Shown here piece after piece: positions 45,043 through 60,000 of a DNA stretch of 64,000 bases (position 1 is the stretch's first letter; each line of letters starts with the position of its first letter). The notes under the pieces are model-generated. The model was not told the origin of the DNA. It searched no databases and saw only the letters and a list, made by a program, of their open reading frames with translations. The DNA is taken from NCBI RefSeq assembly GCF_003672135.1, contig NC_039515.1, positions 10,788,001 to 10,852,000 of the forward strand, written 5' to 3'. Source of the stretch: Ooceraea biroi. Lineage: Eukaryota; Arthropoda; Insecta; Hymenoptera; Formicidae. The position numbers and the translations under genes are program-made.

Positions 45043-48000
45043 CTGCGGCGCAAAACAACAGAGAAATTATTTGCACGATTAGCTTCCGTTCTGCAGGAGG
45101 TTCCCGTCATAAAAGCCTCTGGATGAATGCGCAAGGACGAATTGCATTAGATTTCAATCGTGTGTCCGGCTGAGACGGGTACGTTGCTCTCGATGGAACG
45201 TTTGCGTTCTCTCCGATTCTCTGTCTCTCGTTCGCTCTCTATTACATTTTCCGTTACTCGTTTTTTTCGGCCTCTTTCGCTCTCTCTTTTTTTTATTTTA
45301 TTTTATCCGACTCGTCATATACGATCTGAAGGCGGCTCTACCGACCGTTACGACGAATTTTTCTGAGAAAATACCCATCCCACAGTCGGCGATTCGCAAG
45401 TAAGTACACTAGGCAACAACGCTGCACGATTGTACAGGGTGTCCCGACGGAGAAACCTGCGACGAGACAAATCACAGAGAGAACCACCGCTCGGAAGTGG
45501 AAAAAAAAGCTAACAACGCCGGACGCATGTACGTGTTACCAAAGGAAACGAGCGAGATTCGATTCAGATTCTCGTGAAACACCCTGCATGAAACGGAAAG
45601 ACAAGAACTCTCGGCGGTAACGCGACACTCGCCGAGGACTGAGTCAGTAATCGCATGAGTACAATATGTATGCAGATAGTTCGTTTGGTTTGAAATTGCT
45701 TTATTCAATCGGGAATAATACTTGTTCGCCATTTGCGCCATTTCGTTGGATATTATCAACCATGAGTCTCGTCATAATCTACCATTATCGTATTACTATC
45801 AATCATAATAATCTCGTTATAATCTGTTTCTAATGTACGTCGCTCTAAGCCAGGGACTTGACAATGTTTGTTTGTTTTTAACGTAATCACCTAGCTGGCG
45901 GATGATCAGAACTTTCACTTTCTCTGGTGCCTCCCCCTTTGGTATGACTCCTTCGACTACTATTTCTCTTCTTTGGTTGTTTACTGTGGCAATTCGAGCA
46001 ATACCATTTTCCTCGCGGCATCTGCAAACGAAGCGTGCACGATAAGATTTACGATTAGGCACACCTGACTTTCTCGAGTACCGTGACAATGCGAGATACC
46101 ATACTTCGTTACTTACTTTTGGCATGACGGGATTATGGCAGTCGGTGTGATAAGCCCTGGGACATAATTCGCACAGCACCAGGTTTTTACCCGCCCGCTT
46201 CCCGCACACTAAACAATTGCGTTCACCCGTTGCCTTGTTCATACACTCGTGACAGTACCTGAAACGATAACGGGTATTGTGAACTCTCTTGCTCGGTACA
46301 CATGACAATTCTACGAATGTGAGAACCGCTACTCACCAGTCGCCTTCAGGAATGTTTTCCATTTTTGGACGGAAACAGTAAGTATGGTAGCCACGGTCAC
46401 AGCCATCACAGAGCAGTAGCTTATCTTCGTTGTCCCCGCTATGACAAAACTGGCAATTCTGCAACCAAAAGGAACTCCTAATTTAACAAGAACAGAGGGC
46501 TCCTCGAATTTGACTAAAATAGCATGAAGATTTCAGCACTGTTTGTTAATCAAGCAACTCGTAATTAAAAGCAACAATGAATATCTATAATTTGTATATC
46601 CAATTATAACGAAATGCAAGACAACGAATTCGGAATGTCGCGTGAAAACAATCATGAAAGCTCAATTAAATAAAATTTAACACACAACGTAATGAATGCA
46701 ACGTATTGATAAATTCCGACTATAATGTACTGTTGCAAAACAAAAATATGATTTATGCAATAACAAAGAATTTAACTCGAGTCGTGCGATATGAACGTGA
46801 GCCACAGCAAACGTATGACAATTACAAAAATAGCAATGGGATTTTCTGGAATGCATCGGGATGTGAAAAAATGGAATTAAAGCGATGCAAACAGAAAAAG
46901 TTCAAAAAAAGGCACTGAATAATGAGAAGAAAAATGAGTAAACAATAAGCGGCAGTTTTGCATGCAACCGTTACGTTAGACTCTGACCACCATCGAATGT
47001 ACATTTTGACGCTTATTTTGCGATTTGTTTCGTTACGCGACTCGTGTAGAGATGCACATACATTTATTTGCTCCGATATCCAATAATTTCTGAACGGGGC
47101 TCGCGTCAAGAGACGCGCGCGTCTCTCTTTATAATCACGATTTAATCAATTGCGTTCAGAAATAGGTAGAAACCGAAATAAGCGTGTCGCACGAACAGAG
47201 CGAGATGGAACGGATGTATGCAAATTTCATCATCATTGCCATATCCTTCGCACACGTGACAATATAACACCAGAATTTTCGTACTCGGCACTCGTACTGT
47301 GTGTAAGAAATACTGTCGCGTGAGAAGCATATCGTTTAGGCTCGGTCGTTTAGGGTCGAGTAGACACCTGTCGATATCGATTGGAAGCGACACGTGCTCT
47401 CTGTGAGCCAACAGGGGACAGGGGAGGGTGGTATCCAGGAGCGGGAGCAGCAAAGGACAATTCGGTTAGTAAGTTAGTGCGAATACCCACAGAGGTCTGA
47501 GAAGTAGTCAATAGCTGTTTGTACTGATTGGTAGCTTTGAGTGAGACGCAGCGGTTTCGTAGCTTGGCGCAGACCGAGTTTCTAGCTGTTGTTAGACTCA
47601 CAGCCTTCATGATGCTCTTATCCCATGCGATGCTGGACTCCAGCATGTAGAGCGCCATGGCGAGCTGTGCGGACGTGTGCGCTCGCGCGGTCGCCTCCCG
47701 CCAGGTGTTCAGACCCCGTGGTGTTGTTTCCTCTGGCGGCGCGGGCGCCTGGCTATTCTGCTCGGAGTTGTTCGAGTTTGCGTTAGCGGCCGCCGCCTGT
47801 TCCGCCTTGAGGGCTGCCAGGTTCGGATCTCCCGTGCTACGCGAGACGAGAAATGCAATTAGCTTAGCTGTTTAGAGAATACCTCGCTGAATATATTTGA
47901 ATCTCGACGAGCGAATTTATAATTGATTGCTTTAATCACGTGCTAATTATGCATCATGTAACAAAAACAAGACTTATCTCTATTTTATTCATGAGCAACT

Positions 48001-51000
48001 CTACATCAGCTCTTTGCACTGATTTTTCTTCTTTTATTTAATATCATAGAGATTTCGGAATATTGTTTTCGGCACGATAGGAATAACAAATTGAGGAAAT
48101 CATCTTACCAAACGCCCAAGGGTGGTTTCAAGTATCTCCTTTCTATAGCTGCTTCCAAAGAAAGTAGCCTTTGCCGTGCTTGCTCGACCGCGCTAATCTT
48201 CTCCATTTCGTTCAACTTCTCAATCTCCTCGGCCTCCTCGGTTCCCGCTCGCGGCGGAAGCTTCCAGCCCTTCACCTGCATGCTAGCGTTAGCCACTTTG
48301 TCTTCAAGCGCTTCCACCTGCTCCAAGAGCTGAGCGTCTACGCGTAGCGCCACCGACTCGCTCCAATCGCTCGGATTATCTGGTTTCGGAATTGGCGTGT
48401 TCGGATCGTCCGGTTCCGCTTGAAGCTCCGTGGCAGTGACGTTGCCAGAATCGACGTTAATCCTACCGGTTACAGCCAGGAAAGACTCCATTGTTGCCCA
48501 CGTCGTGCGTTTCAATTCCTTCTCGCGGACTCCGCGCGAGTGTAAATGCTCGAGGAGCTCTTGGAACGTGTCAATGTCCGTTATTCTCCACCAACCATGC
48601 CTCAGATCTGTGAAATCATGGCGATTAGAAAGTTTTCAGTAATTAAAATATTCACATACATTTTTATCTACTTAATAAATATAACTTTATTTATTTTATT
48701 AATTTATTTTATAAATATAACTGAATTAATCCGTTCATGAAGTAAATTATTCACCTTTTGGTACCGGTTTGGCCTCGCCAGGAGGTGGTAAACCGTGCAC
48801 CTTCAAGTATTCCAATTGCGCCGCTTCGTCCTGAGTCAAAATCAGAGGCGCTGGACTGTCGCATCTATCGTAACTCGGACTAGCTGGCGGCGGGAACACG
48901 GGTATTCTGAGCTCCGTCGGCTCGGCTATGCCGAAGATCTGCTTAGTGCTCGGTCCCGGCATGTCGCAAGTCTCGCGCGGCAAAATGGAAAACCAATTGG
49001 GTTCGGCGTTACTGCCGTCTGAAATGATCGACATGACTAATTTTAATTAATAATATTGAGAGGTCCGTCCTTGGCAGGAATTCATAGGGACTCACTAGAA
49101 ATGAAGGATCCGTTGAGCTCTTTCCCGTTGTGCAGATTGTTGATGTGATTGAACTTGTCGCCGTTCGGGATCGTTTCGACGATCTTGTCCTCCATCGTCT
49201 TCACCAGAGGTTTCGGCGTATCCTCGTCTATCTCCTCGTTCTTCATGTCCTCGGGCTTAATGTCAACGTCCATCACCTCGGTCTCCTGCTTTATCTCCTC
49301 AGAAGTGACGTTCGTCTTCGCATCCGTCATCGTGCTGTCGACGTCGTTGTTCCTCTTCTCCTCCTTCACGATCTCGGAGTTGTCCGAGCCGCAGTTCTGC
49401 ACGTGCTCCTTCTTGCAATTGATCTCCTCTACCTCGGACTTCACCCTATCCCCATGAGACTTCATGTCTTCGTCCTGCTCGCTCGAATTGTGCTTCTTCT
49501 CATCCCTCACCTCGTTCGGCGCCTCGTTCTCACGGTTCTCATGGTTGCTCTTGCTCTCGCCGTCTTGCTTCACGTCGGACTTCTCCTCCACTGGCATGTT
49601 TTTGTACTTTTCGTCTAGCTCGGCCTGTAGCTCGAGTACCTCCGGTTCGGCGCTCTCCATGGCTTCTACGAAGATGCCGCCGGAGCAGGCTAGCTCCCAA
49701 TACCTCCTCCAATTCCTGTCCTGGCCGAAGATGTGCGCTCGCAATTGCTTCGAGGAGCTGTTCAGCTTTTGCAGTTGCTCCTCCGATTGTTTCAACAGCT
49801 TGTCCAACTTCTTGCCCAATTCCTCACCAGACAAATTTTTATCTTCCTCCTAAATAGATTTCAATCATGTTCATCAGTGACATCAAATAAGGTACTCCCA
49901 ACTTTGCTCGAGTATAACATTCTGATGGCAAGACATACCTCTTCTGGTTGAGTGCCTTCGCTCTCGTTCTCGGACATGTCTTCTATTTCGTCCTCGTGAT
50001 GAATCTCGTCCGGCGTGGGTGTCGTGCCTACGGCGGTGGACGTGGTGTTGCTTTCCTCCTCGCCCTCCTTCTTTTCGATAGTGATTGTGTCACCGATCTT
50101 GTTCACGATGACGCCCACAGCTTCCATCCGGACCTTTCGACCATGCAGTTGTCGGAGCCTGTGTGCAGAAAAGAAAATTAGGCAATAGATCTTTTAAAAA
50201 ATATCACGGTCGTAACGCAAGTTTATTATTTCCATTGAATTGATTTGCTGAATTGCTATTTCCTGCACCCACAGAAAAGATTTCTGGACTTAATGCTATT
50301 ACTCTTTAATCTATCATAAAATAACATCGCTATAGCGACAATCATATTTATTATTGAAAAGAAGCATATTTTAATCTTGAATAGAAAACTCTAAAATCTA
50401 GATTTAAATAATCTTGGTGCTATCTCATTCATTTTCTCAGAAGGATTTACATACAAATTTCTAGCAAGTTCAAAATATTCTTGATTTAACAATATTGTCA
50501 GATCTAAAAGACATCTTATTCTATTCTTCTAAGAGAATTTGTAGAATCTGCACAAAACGGCCAATATTTATGTGTTGCAATCGGGAAAGTGTTTCTGTGT
50601 TTCTGTTATTTACAATGAATAAGTGCAATACTCTACAAGAAATATTAAAAGATATGGAAATGTCTTATCTCGAATCTTATTTCTCAAGTAAGTATATTGT
50701 ATATACTTACTTACATTTCCATATCTTTTAATATTTCTTGCATTGTAAATAACAGAAACACTTTCCCGATTTTCGATTGCAACACATAAATATTGGCCGT
50801 TTTATCCGAATAAAGGACGCGGAAGCGCCGAGTCGACGAGCGACTGTGAGAAAATGATGCGTCGACATGGACAAAGCCTACTATAAAGTGGCGCTAATAT
50901 CAAATTATTCTACATACAAGAATATATAAGCATAAATTTGTACATGTTACTCTTGTCTCAAGACAGTAAGACAATGTTATTTAATTCGAGAGAGAAGAAT

Positions 51001-54000
51001 AGAAATTACTGATTTTAATTAAAAATTGTTTTATTTTCATATTTTTTATACTTGTAATACGATTAAATTAGTCAAGAATATTTTTCGTCTTGTTATCAGA
51101 AATCCTTTCTGAGGGTGTGATATCGCGCAAACTTACTTCCTGATCTTGGTGTCCAACACGAATCTCTCCTTCCTCAGTTGAGCCACTGTCTCGAGGCTAC
51201 CCTCTATCTGTCTGATCACAGCCTTGTTTTGCAGCAGCTCGTTGCAGAGGAAAGCGAGCATCTGCGCTTTGTGCGTTGGATTCAACGCCAGGAAAGGCTT
51301 ATCTCGCAATCTTTCCGACATCTTCCACGTTTCGTTGTTATGCAGATGCTCGTAGAACTGGGCGTTCTTCCCCGAGCAGGTCGACGCGTAATCGCCGCCG
51401 TTCTGATGGTGATCGGCAAACTTTTTGTCGCGCTCACGCTCGAGACACACGCCCGTGAGCGCCTTCACCTCACCGGTCGCGTTCGCGTACAGATAGATTC
51501 GCAGAACCTCGCTGATATTTGCATGAGTGATGTCGGCCTGACGTAGACTTTGACCCAGGCCTGTAGTGTGCCTAGCCGGTTGCGGAATACCTGGATCCTC
51601 AATGGCGCACACCAACAAGTGCGTCATCACCGACAACATCTCCTCCTCCGCCTCCTCGTCGTTGAGAAGAGCGAGCTGAAGACTCTTGAGGCTTGGTAGC
51701 GATTCCATGTCTAAAAAAAAGAAATAATGATGATCGATCGCGTACAAAATGATGAATCATCTTTAGTTTGACAGATATGCCCTCACCGAATCCTAGAGTC
51801 TCCCCGAAATTGTGCAGAAATTCGAAGACCATGACGATATCCGCGAACGCTTGCCCGGAGAGCTTGAGTCCACGTATTCTCTTGAGTTCTGGCAGTGGTC
51901 GGTGATCTGAAAAATCAAACTCTCGTTAGTCGGGAACGCGCGAACGAGGTACTTGTTTGGGGGCTTGACCCTTCAGTTCACGACGTGACGTAACAGTCCT
52001 TATTGCCCCGATATCGATCGTTCTTTTGTTCCCGCACCTGTCAGCTCCATGTCCTCTACGGGCTTGCGAATTTGTTCGATCAGCTCCATCTCGACTCTTC
52101 TCTGCTCCGCCCGCTTTTCTTTCGTTGCGATTCTCTCGGCCCTGGCTTCCAGGCGTTTCTTCTCTTTCTCCTCCATTTTTCGACGGTTCTCTAATGCTCG
52201 CACCAGGGTCATGTGGTGTCTCCTTCTCTCCCGCTCCTATGATCATCACGTTCACCGTTACGGTAAGACGCAGGCGAGACCAACCGGCGCGCTCATGCAG
52301 ATAATGCGCCAAATTAAAAATCGCGAAGAGGACGAGCGTAATGTGCAATCGGGTCGCATCGATGCTGTCCAGAACTCTTTGGTTCTTTTATGGAGCATGA
52401 AGTAGTTGGAGCCATACAATCAATTACGTAAATGAAAAAAAAGTATTCCTGAATGTCTGGCTCTTGAACATAAGCGCGCAGGATCAATGCACCCGATTGT
52501 ACTTGGGCCTTCCGTCATGTATTGCCAAAAAAGCGCAATGTATGTGGAGTGAAAAATCACAAGAAGCTATTATTACGTTTCCAGACTATTACTGTGCGCG
52601 CGTGTGAACTCGAGGAATATTTATGAGCTTGCTTAAACAAATCACACTTTTAAAAATTATCAAATTCCTTGCAAGCGCACATCTTCCTTGCCCGCATCGT
52701 TTCTTAGCATCACTTACTCTTAATCGGAGGAACCGTTTAGAGGAACCAACGGTTCGTCATTCGGCAGTTACGCGAAAACAGATTAATTTCGACAGCTCTT
52801 TCATGATTTTCCATTCTCGGCGTTTCGTCGCACGCCACGGGCAACGTGGTGCAAACTCTACAACCGTCTTCCAAATACTCTATCACGCACTACACATTAC
52901 GAACATTACTGTCAAACGGATGCAGTGATAGTCATGGGAGAGCAAATCGACGCGTCGTCACGAGAACCGCAATTTTTCAACTACAGTATAGTGCGAGGAA
53001 AACTCGTGCAGTTTCTAAGCAAACCAGATGTAGTGTCGCGCGCGTACTACCTCCTGATCGTCCTCCCTCGGCCAGGTCAAGCTTGACGCTCGCAGAACGT
53101 GTTTCCCGGAACAAAAAATCCCGTTCTTTGAAAGGAAGAAAACTTCGATCATGTAAAATAACGTAAAACAAGCAAAACATTTTCGCCTCCCTGTCATTGA
53201 GCTGACAATGAGATAACGTGTGTCTTTACAGGATGGAAGCTTGTGAGCTTGTGCTGATGATCGTGAAAGCTGAAGCGGACGTCGGCCCAAGGGTGAGTCG
53301 ACTGATTGCGTTACAAAATGAAAATGACGATGCGTTAACGGTGCACAAATCCGAACAGCCCCGGTCACGTTGGATCTTGCGGAGTTGGAAAACTCGAGGT
53401 AACTCAAAGTAAGCCAGAATGATCTTGGATGCACGCCGTCGTTTGTGATGTAACAACGCGCAGCCGAAGGCAATCGTGCGAGTTAGTCGCGCGAGAGAGA
53501 AAGAGAGAGAGAGAACAGTTACTAGTTCGTTAATGCCGTTCGGTTAGGTGCTAGACTTGGGTATGTGACATACCAGCTCGACGGTGTAGTACATCTCGCG
53601 CTGCTTGGTGAGCTCCTGCATGAACATCTGCGGCACAAAACACATCCACAGTCCACTAGTGTTCAAAACCGCTACATTCTAGCAATCTAACAATCCTCCT
53701 CACGTGTACGCGTTCTCTACTATTTCTGTATCGACTATTTCTCTGCCACAGAGTTGAATCGTGTCGCGAGATCAGCAAGCTGATCGATCCGTTCGCGACA
53801 AGATTGCTGATTTTGTTTTAAACGGGAATGTTATGTTGGATTGACTTTCCCCGATTTTAAAATGAAGCGAACGCGCCCAGTGATAACGTGGGATGTCTCA
53901 TCTTCATCTTCGTAAATTTAAATTTTTATGACGCAAATTTCATGGAATCATTTCAAATCATTTCATCGACCTCCCTCAATGGGAATTTGATGGATTGCTA

Positions 54001-57000
54001 TGCGTAGAAACTTTTTTTCCAACGAAATGTATAATGTTAATCGTATTTGATATAGTTTCCAGCAATTACTTCTAGCATGTAATATTTCAATAAAATTGTA
54101 AACCAAGTCGCCACTTCTTGATATATCTGAAGTAGTAATAAATGTTATCTATCTATTTCAATAAAATTCTATTGAAAGTTTGAAAAAGTTGAAAAAGTTC
54201 AGAAATCTGAGGAATTAAAAAAATAAAATTGACTTTTCATCTATTTATAGATCTTAATTTTTTTTAATATAAAATGGTATACTAAGGAAATATAAATATT
54301 TCATCGCGTTCAGTATTCTATAGAAGCTGTCACTAGGGACTTCATTCATCAAATAATATATTAATACGAGGGATGAAGATTAAACATCCTGCACATGATA
54401 TGAGATGAATTACACTCCCCCGAAAATGATACCATTAATCGCATTAGCAATTTGACTTTTTCATGTTGGTGAATATTGGGTAATTTAGATAATGAGTTAG
54501 AGCTATCGTTTTGATCTGATATAGATACAGTGTATTGTTAGGCATATCAAAGTGAATATTCTGCAGTACAATGGATTCATTAACAATCATCTCAATTTCC
54601 TAAATGCGAACAGGACCAAATCCATAATTTACGATAATCTGTGTCAATGGCGATCGATAACAAATCCGCAATCCAACAAGACTAAAATAATCCAGATTTC
54701 ACGTAATCGTGATACTTCAAGTATCTATCTTGTGCATATCCCTCGACACACAAATAGAACTCCCCATTTCTGGTCATTCCATCTCTAAATAGGATAGAAA
54801 ATCAATTCGCCCGTAGTTTGGTCTTGCGACACCGCAAAAGAGACGAGAAACGACGAATGAAGGCGATTTACACAAGTAAAACAGAGCACGTCTACATCTA
54901 CGAGAGACACACTCACGCACACGCACACACGCACACGCTAGTCTACAATAACGACGATACGATCGGCGGGGAAGGATTCGTTCTAGTTCAAAGACTCACC
55001 TGCTCCTTCAGCATGACCGCTTGCTGTCTCTTCAGCTCCCGTTCCTGAGGAATTAAAGAAACTTTTAGTTCAATCTTGCACAATTGACGTCCGTTCAGGC
55101 TCGCGTTTGGTTGGTCGGGGTGGCTCGACAAGACAGAAAGAGCGAACGGGACAGGCATTAACATTAGTGACGATTGTTGAATTACCTGTTGCTTCCTTTG
55201 TTGTTCCTCCAGTCGGATCTTCTCCACCTCTTCCTGCCGTTTTTTCCGCGCCTGCGCACATGCCATACACACGTAACTTGCATCCGTAAATAAAATGTTT
55301 ATCGGGAGGAGACTTAGACAATTTTGTTCTCGTTCGCAGGTTCGCTCGACATTCACGGCAAGAGACAAAGAAACAGAGAAAGAGAGAGAGAGACACGTTC
55401 CGTCGTTCCAATGAACAACGGAAGCTATCCTGTTGTACTATTGATTTTGCTCATTTAATTAGCTGACTAACTGCACCTGAAGTTCATGTCTACCTCTACC
55501 GCTTTGTTGCAGCGATGATCGAGAAAGTCGCAAGAATGAAAACGTCGAATTGTATTGCTATGAAGCATTTCAGTGCAGAAATTGTCGCGTGCAACCTTTA
55601 ACGAACTGACGCTTTATTTTGTAGAATAATCTTTGTCCAGAAATATTAGACGACTTTTAAAAATTATATCTAAAGCAGCGATGCAAGATGTAAGGTACGT
55701 TATAATTTTGAAGAATCCGTCACTGCTTGACGCGTGAATTTCTCATCATTATTGAAGTGAACATTTTCCTCATGAGAAGAAAACAGAGTTGAGCAAATCA
55801 GCACGAATGACTTCTCGCGAAGCGACCGCCTCGATCTTCACTTTACCTTCCCGACTGTCTGGATGAATGGAAATTAGAGTCTCGTTGACGGGCAAGCGGA
55901 CGAATATTAGTCAGTCAATGTTCGACAACAAGTTGTCCATTCGCGGAAAATGAGTTCTCTTCTACGGATTTTGATTTCGTAGTCGTGTAATCGTGATTCG
56001 AAGGCTACGTGTGGGAAGCAATATCTATGTAGCACAGATCACAGGGATTAAGCACTACTCTAAAGTTCGGGGATGTAGCCGGAAATTAACGTGGGGTGCA
56101 TTCGTGTCGCCGGGACAAATTATTCATATCCGAAGCCAATCTTTCCCCAACGCAAGTTTCGCGAGATGCCGTGAGTGATCGCAGCTCGTTAATCCTCAAC
56201 GATAAATATTTAAACTGAACCAGCCGGATCGATCGAGGTAACTTAAATAAGGAATCAACTTGTTTCACGAGGCGCTGCGCGCAGCATATCGCTAACATTT
56301 CAGTTGGCGAAGGGAAAGCGTAAAGTTACCGAGGCTTCGGGCTTGCAAATTGCATCCTTGCATCCTTCCCGGCTACGCTCATGCCAAAAATCGAGGTCTA
56401 TATTTCCGTTTCGAGAGAATGCCCGCACGCGTAGAGCTGACTTTCATTCCTGTCGACTGTGCAATCTGATCATCGCGCTCTCGTGGACTCTTTATCATCG
56501 GATAGCGGATAGCTCACCGAAATGTCACAGCCGCGATGCAACGCGCACACGCTCAGTTTCTACATACCGGTAATTATTGCATGATTGATTGATTAGCGCA
56601 ATCGATCCTTCCAAAAACCTCGTACAAAGAGAGAGAAAAGAGAGAGAGAGAGAGAGAAAGAGTAGCAAAGCATGCGATTTTTAATAAAAAACCCCACCAT
56701 GAAAGCGGCGTGTACGTACGCCGAGACAGTAGCCAAGCATAACACGAAGAACTCGCTCGTGAAAGATCCAGGAATGAACTTTCGACAGCAAAGATGCGGA
56801 ATTGAAATAATTAGAGTTATATAAATACGTGTGAGAGAAGAAGAAGTATATGAAAGGTAACGAGAAAGTGTCTGTAACTGTTTCATATAAACCAACACCA
56901 TTATATTAAAAGATGAACAGAGATCGAAGAGAAGATGTGTGGAAGATAACGTGGTAAAGTGAAAAAACTTGAGCGGGCATGCAAGGAGCCAAGCAATACT

Positions 57001-60000
57001 CGCCTATGTATGCACATATTATGTGGATGGCACGTGTGATGCACCATCGCGCTTAAAGCTGACAAAATGTTAGGCCAGTGGATGTCTCGTGTCACTCATG
57101 AATACACAAAGTGTAACAATGGACAATACATAGTATAATAAAGATATATATATATAATATGTATAAATATATGTAAGATATAATATTTACGTATATATAT
57201 ATAAATATATATGTTTTAATAAAAATATCAAGTATAGTTATCGGATCGAATAAACACCACGTGTTTGCTCACGCGAGGTCACGTGTCGCTTTTTATTCGC
57301 AACGAGAATACGTAAAGGAAAGCTTTCTTGTATATACTCGTGTGTAGCGAATACCCGAACACTCGTGGTGGTGGACAAGTGTCCGAGAAGATATGGCATG
57401 CTGGATAATATCATGTAGCTAGCTGTTATTTTGTATAGTGACAGGAGAAGCTAGGCACAGGAGATAGCATTGCGACAGTCTCGGTTCATTATATCGTAAT
57501 GTATACTTAATATATCGTGCCTACGTATATCGTCAGCTTTTTAACGTGCCTCGTGATCGCAGTGTCGATCTAGCATCCTCGCTGGATCGCGCTTTTCCCG
57601 TTGTCGGTATCGGGAAACGCGCTGATCAGCGAAAACGCGGGCCCGACATCGATTTCGCTTTTACAATTTTCCGGCGGATTTCGGATTTTTCTCTTGCCAG
57701 AGTTATTCCTCGCTGTTGCGTGTTCACGGGACAAAACTCAAATTCCGAAATGTGTATTGAACCAAACTGAAAATGAGCAAATTCTAAGTTGCATGAGATT
57801 ATATGTTATTTATTAAGGAGATCTTTAATCACAGCAAAGTTCATTTTGCTAGTAAAATACTCTAAAGTAAAAAGGCAAAAAAGACAAATGTTTTTTACTT
57901 ACTTTATAGTTTCATATTTTCAAACAAGAAACGTTAAATTTATACCACACCCACTATTCAAGCAACAAACTCGTATACCTATTGAAGCATCTGCTTTAAT
58001 CTTTAAGTAGGCGCACTGGCAAAATCACACAAGGGCGCATGGCGTCATCAGTGACCCCATTTTCTTTTTTGAAATTTAAGTAAACCAAGAGGTATGCAAA
58101 AACAATGCAGTTTGAAAATTAAAGTTTATTACTTTAACAAAAAACAAAACAAAATAAACATTTTCCTATACATACTGAGGAACTACTTAAAGTCAATCTT
58201 GCGCCTATTTAAGGATTAAAATAAAATTTTAGACATTTTTTTATTCCTAATAAATTCGTGATCGATCACAATTTATTATTGTTAGTAATATGCTAGTAGG
58301 ATAAGAATAATTTAAGAAATCTCATTTTCGGAGAAAGCAAACGACGCCAATTTGTTGGTAGCAAAACTGAAATTCCGAAATCCGCTTGGCCGGACGAAGG
58401 AATCGGCCATTTGACGTTCAATCCTATGGAAGCACGGTGGTGAGCATTTATATGCATGTAAGTGTGTGTACGTGTCTTATATTTTCCCGTTTTATCACTA
58501 CGTGATGTAAGATAGCAGGCGAGAGGTGCTCCGGTATTCACGACGTCGGTCGCAAGACTCGTCTCTTCGTTTCGACGATGCTGCGTGTCGTCGCAGTCAA
58601 AACTTTCGGATGTTATAATCAGCAGAGTTTAAGGAATCGTGAAATGCTACGTCTCAAAACATGTCGCAAAACTTTTGATTGCAGACTAATGGGAATTTAA
58701 GATACTCTGAAAAATATAAAATTTTATAATGCACACGTGTGATTCTTATTTTCATCTTGCAAGCTCTTTAAACGAATAATATCATTCGCGAAATGGTTTT
58801 GCAAAACTTTAATACTTGATAAGTAATTGTTCTTCGTGCAGCAAACGGCAAGCAAGGAATTCAAGAACAACTACGAATTACAAGTTGCTCATAAAGAGAA
58901 GGCGAAGCAAATTCCGTCGATTCTGCTCGTTAATGCTAACATTTCACAAACGTATTGCCTCCAATCGAAGAACGAAGAGGAGGCGATGGAGTCTGCCGTA
59001 AACCAGCGCTGAGGAAGTCAAACGACATTCGTCCGTGGGAGTACCGGAAGCACCGTATATATATATGTATATATCGTTCCATCCTACGCGACACACGTGG
59101 AATCGCAGACCGCGAGCGGGTCGCAGTTCCGCGGTAACTCTTACCTCCGAAGAGAGAGAAAGAGAGAGAGAGAGAGGGATCTATCTCTTCGACCTTCTCA
59201 CAAATCGTATCCGGCTCGCGGGAGAAATCAAAGCCAACGGGAAGGGAGACAGGGACATCCGGAAGTAATAACGATTCACAAGACAATGTGACAACAATCA
59301 TTAGTGAATATGAATGTGATTGATGATGGGTCCAAGTGGCGTATATGTCGGGATGTCGAGCTTCAGGGCATCACGTGAGGAAGGAGGTCGACACCAGGTG
59401 ACAGAGAAAGAGGGAAGAGAGATCGGGGACACGTGGACGAGGATCCGGGATGCGTCATACGACATCTTACCTCCAGAAGTTCCTGGCTCTGCGTCTGGGT
59501 CTGAGCCTGCTGCGTATTGTCCGGCGGCACGGTCGTGGTCGTCGTGCCGGTCGACGTGGTGGTCGACGACGGGTTCGACGGGGAGGAGATCGGCGCGGTC
59601 GGCTGCGAGGACGGCGGCGGCAGGGTCAGGGTGGAATAGGGCGGAGGCGGCGGCGGGGGGGGTGGCGGCGGCGGCGGTGGTGGCGGCGGCGGCGGCAGAA
59701 CCGGCGGTACCACCTGCACCTGCGGTGGTGCCACGACCACGCCGGACACCGACGGCGGCGTCGTCGTGATCGAGCACGTCGTCGTCGTCGTCATCGCCGC
59801 CGGCGTGCAGAGCGCCGCCGTCGTCGAGGACGCGGCGGACGACAGGGACGACATCGGCGGCGGCGGCGGCTTCTTCGACGGCACGTCCTCGACGTCCGTC
59901 TGCTGCATCATGTCCCGGTTGCGCCAGCTCTCGGCGATGCTCTCGCGGTTCTTCCAGATGGTGGCGACCGTGCTGCTCGCCAGACCCAGTTCGCGAGCCA

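Noticed and set aside
45817..46116. Continuous PHD2 reading frame past PVMPK
   Set aside because: The canonical donor GTAAGT after AAA, and the MPRGKWYCSNC exon at 46021-45891 in another frame, complete the finger properly.
49130..49618. A plus-strand 162-codon Leu/Val-rich open frame
   Set aside because: It is antisense to the acidic, well-supported toutatis exon 49849-49096.
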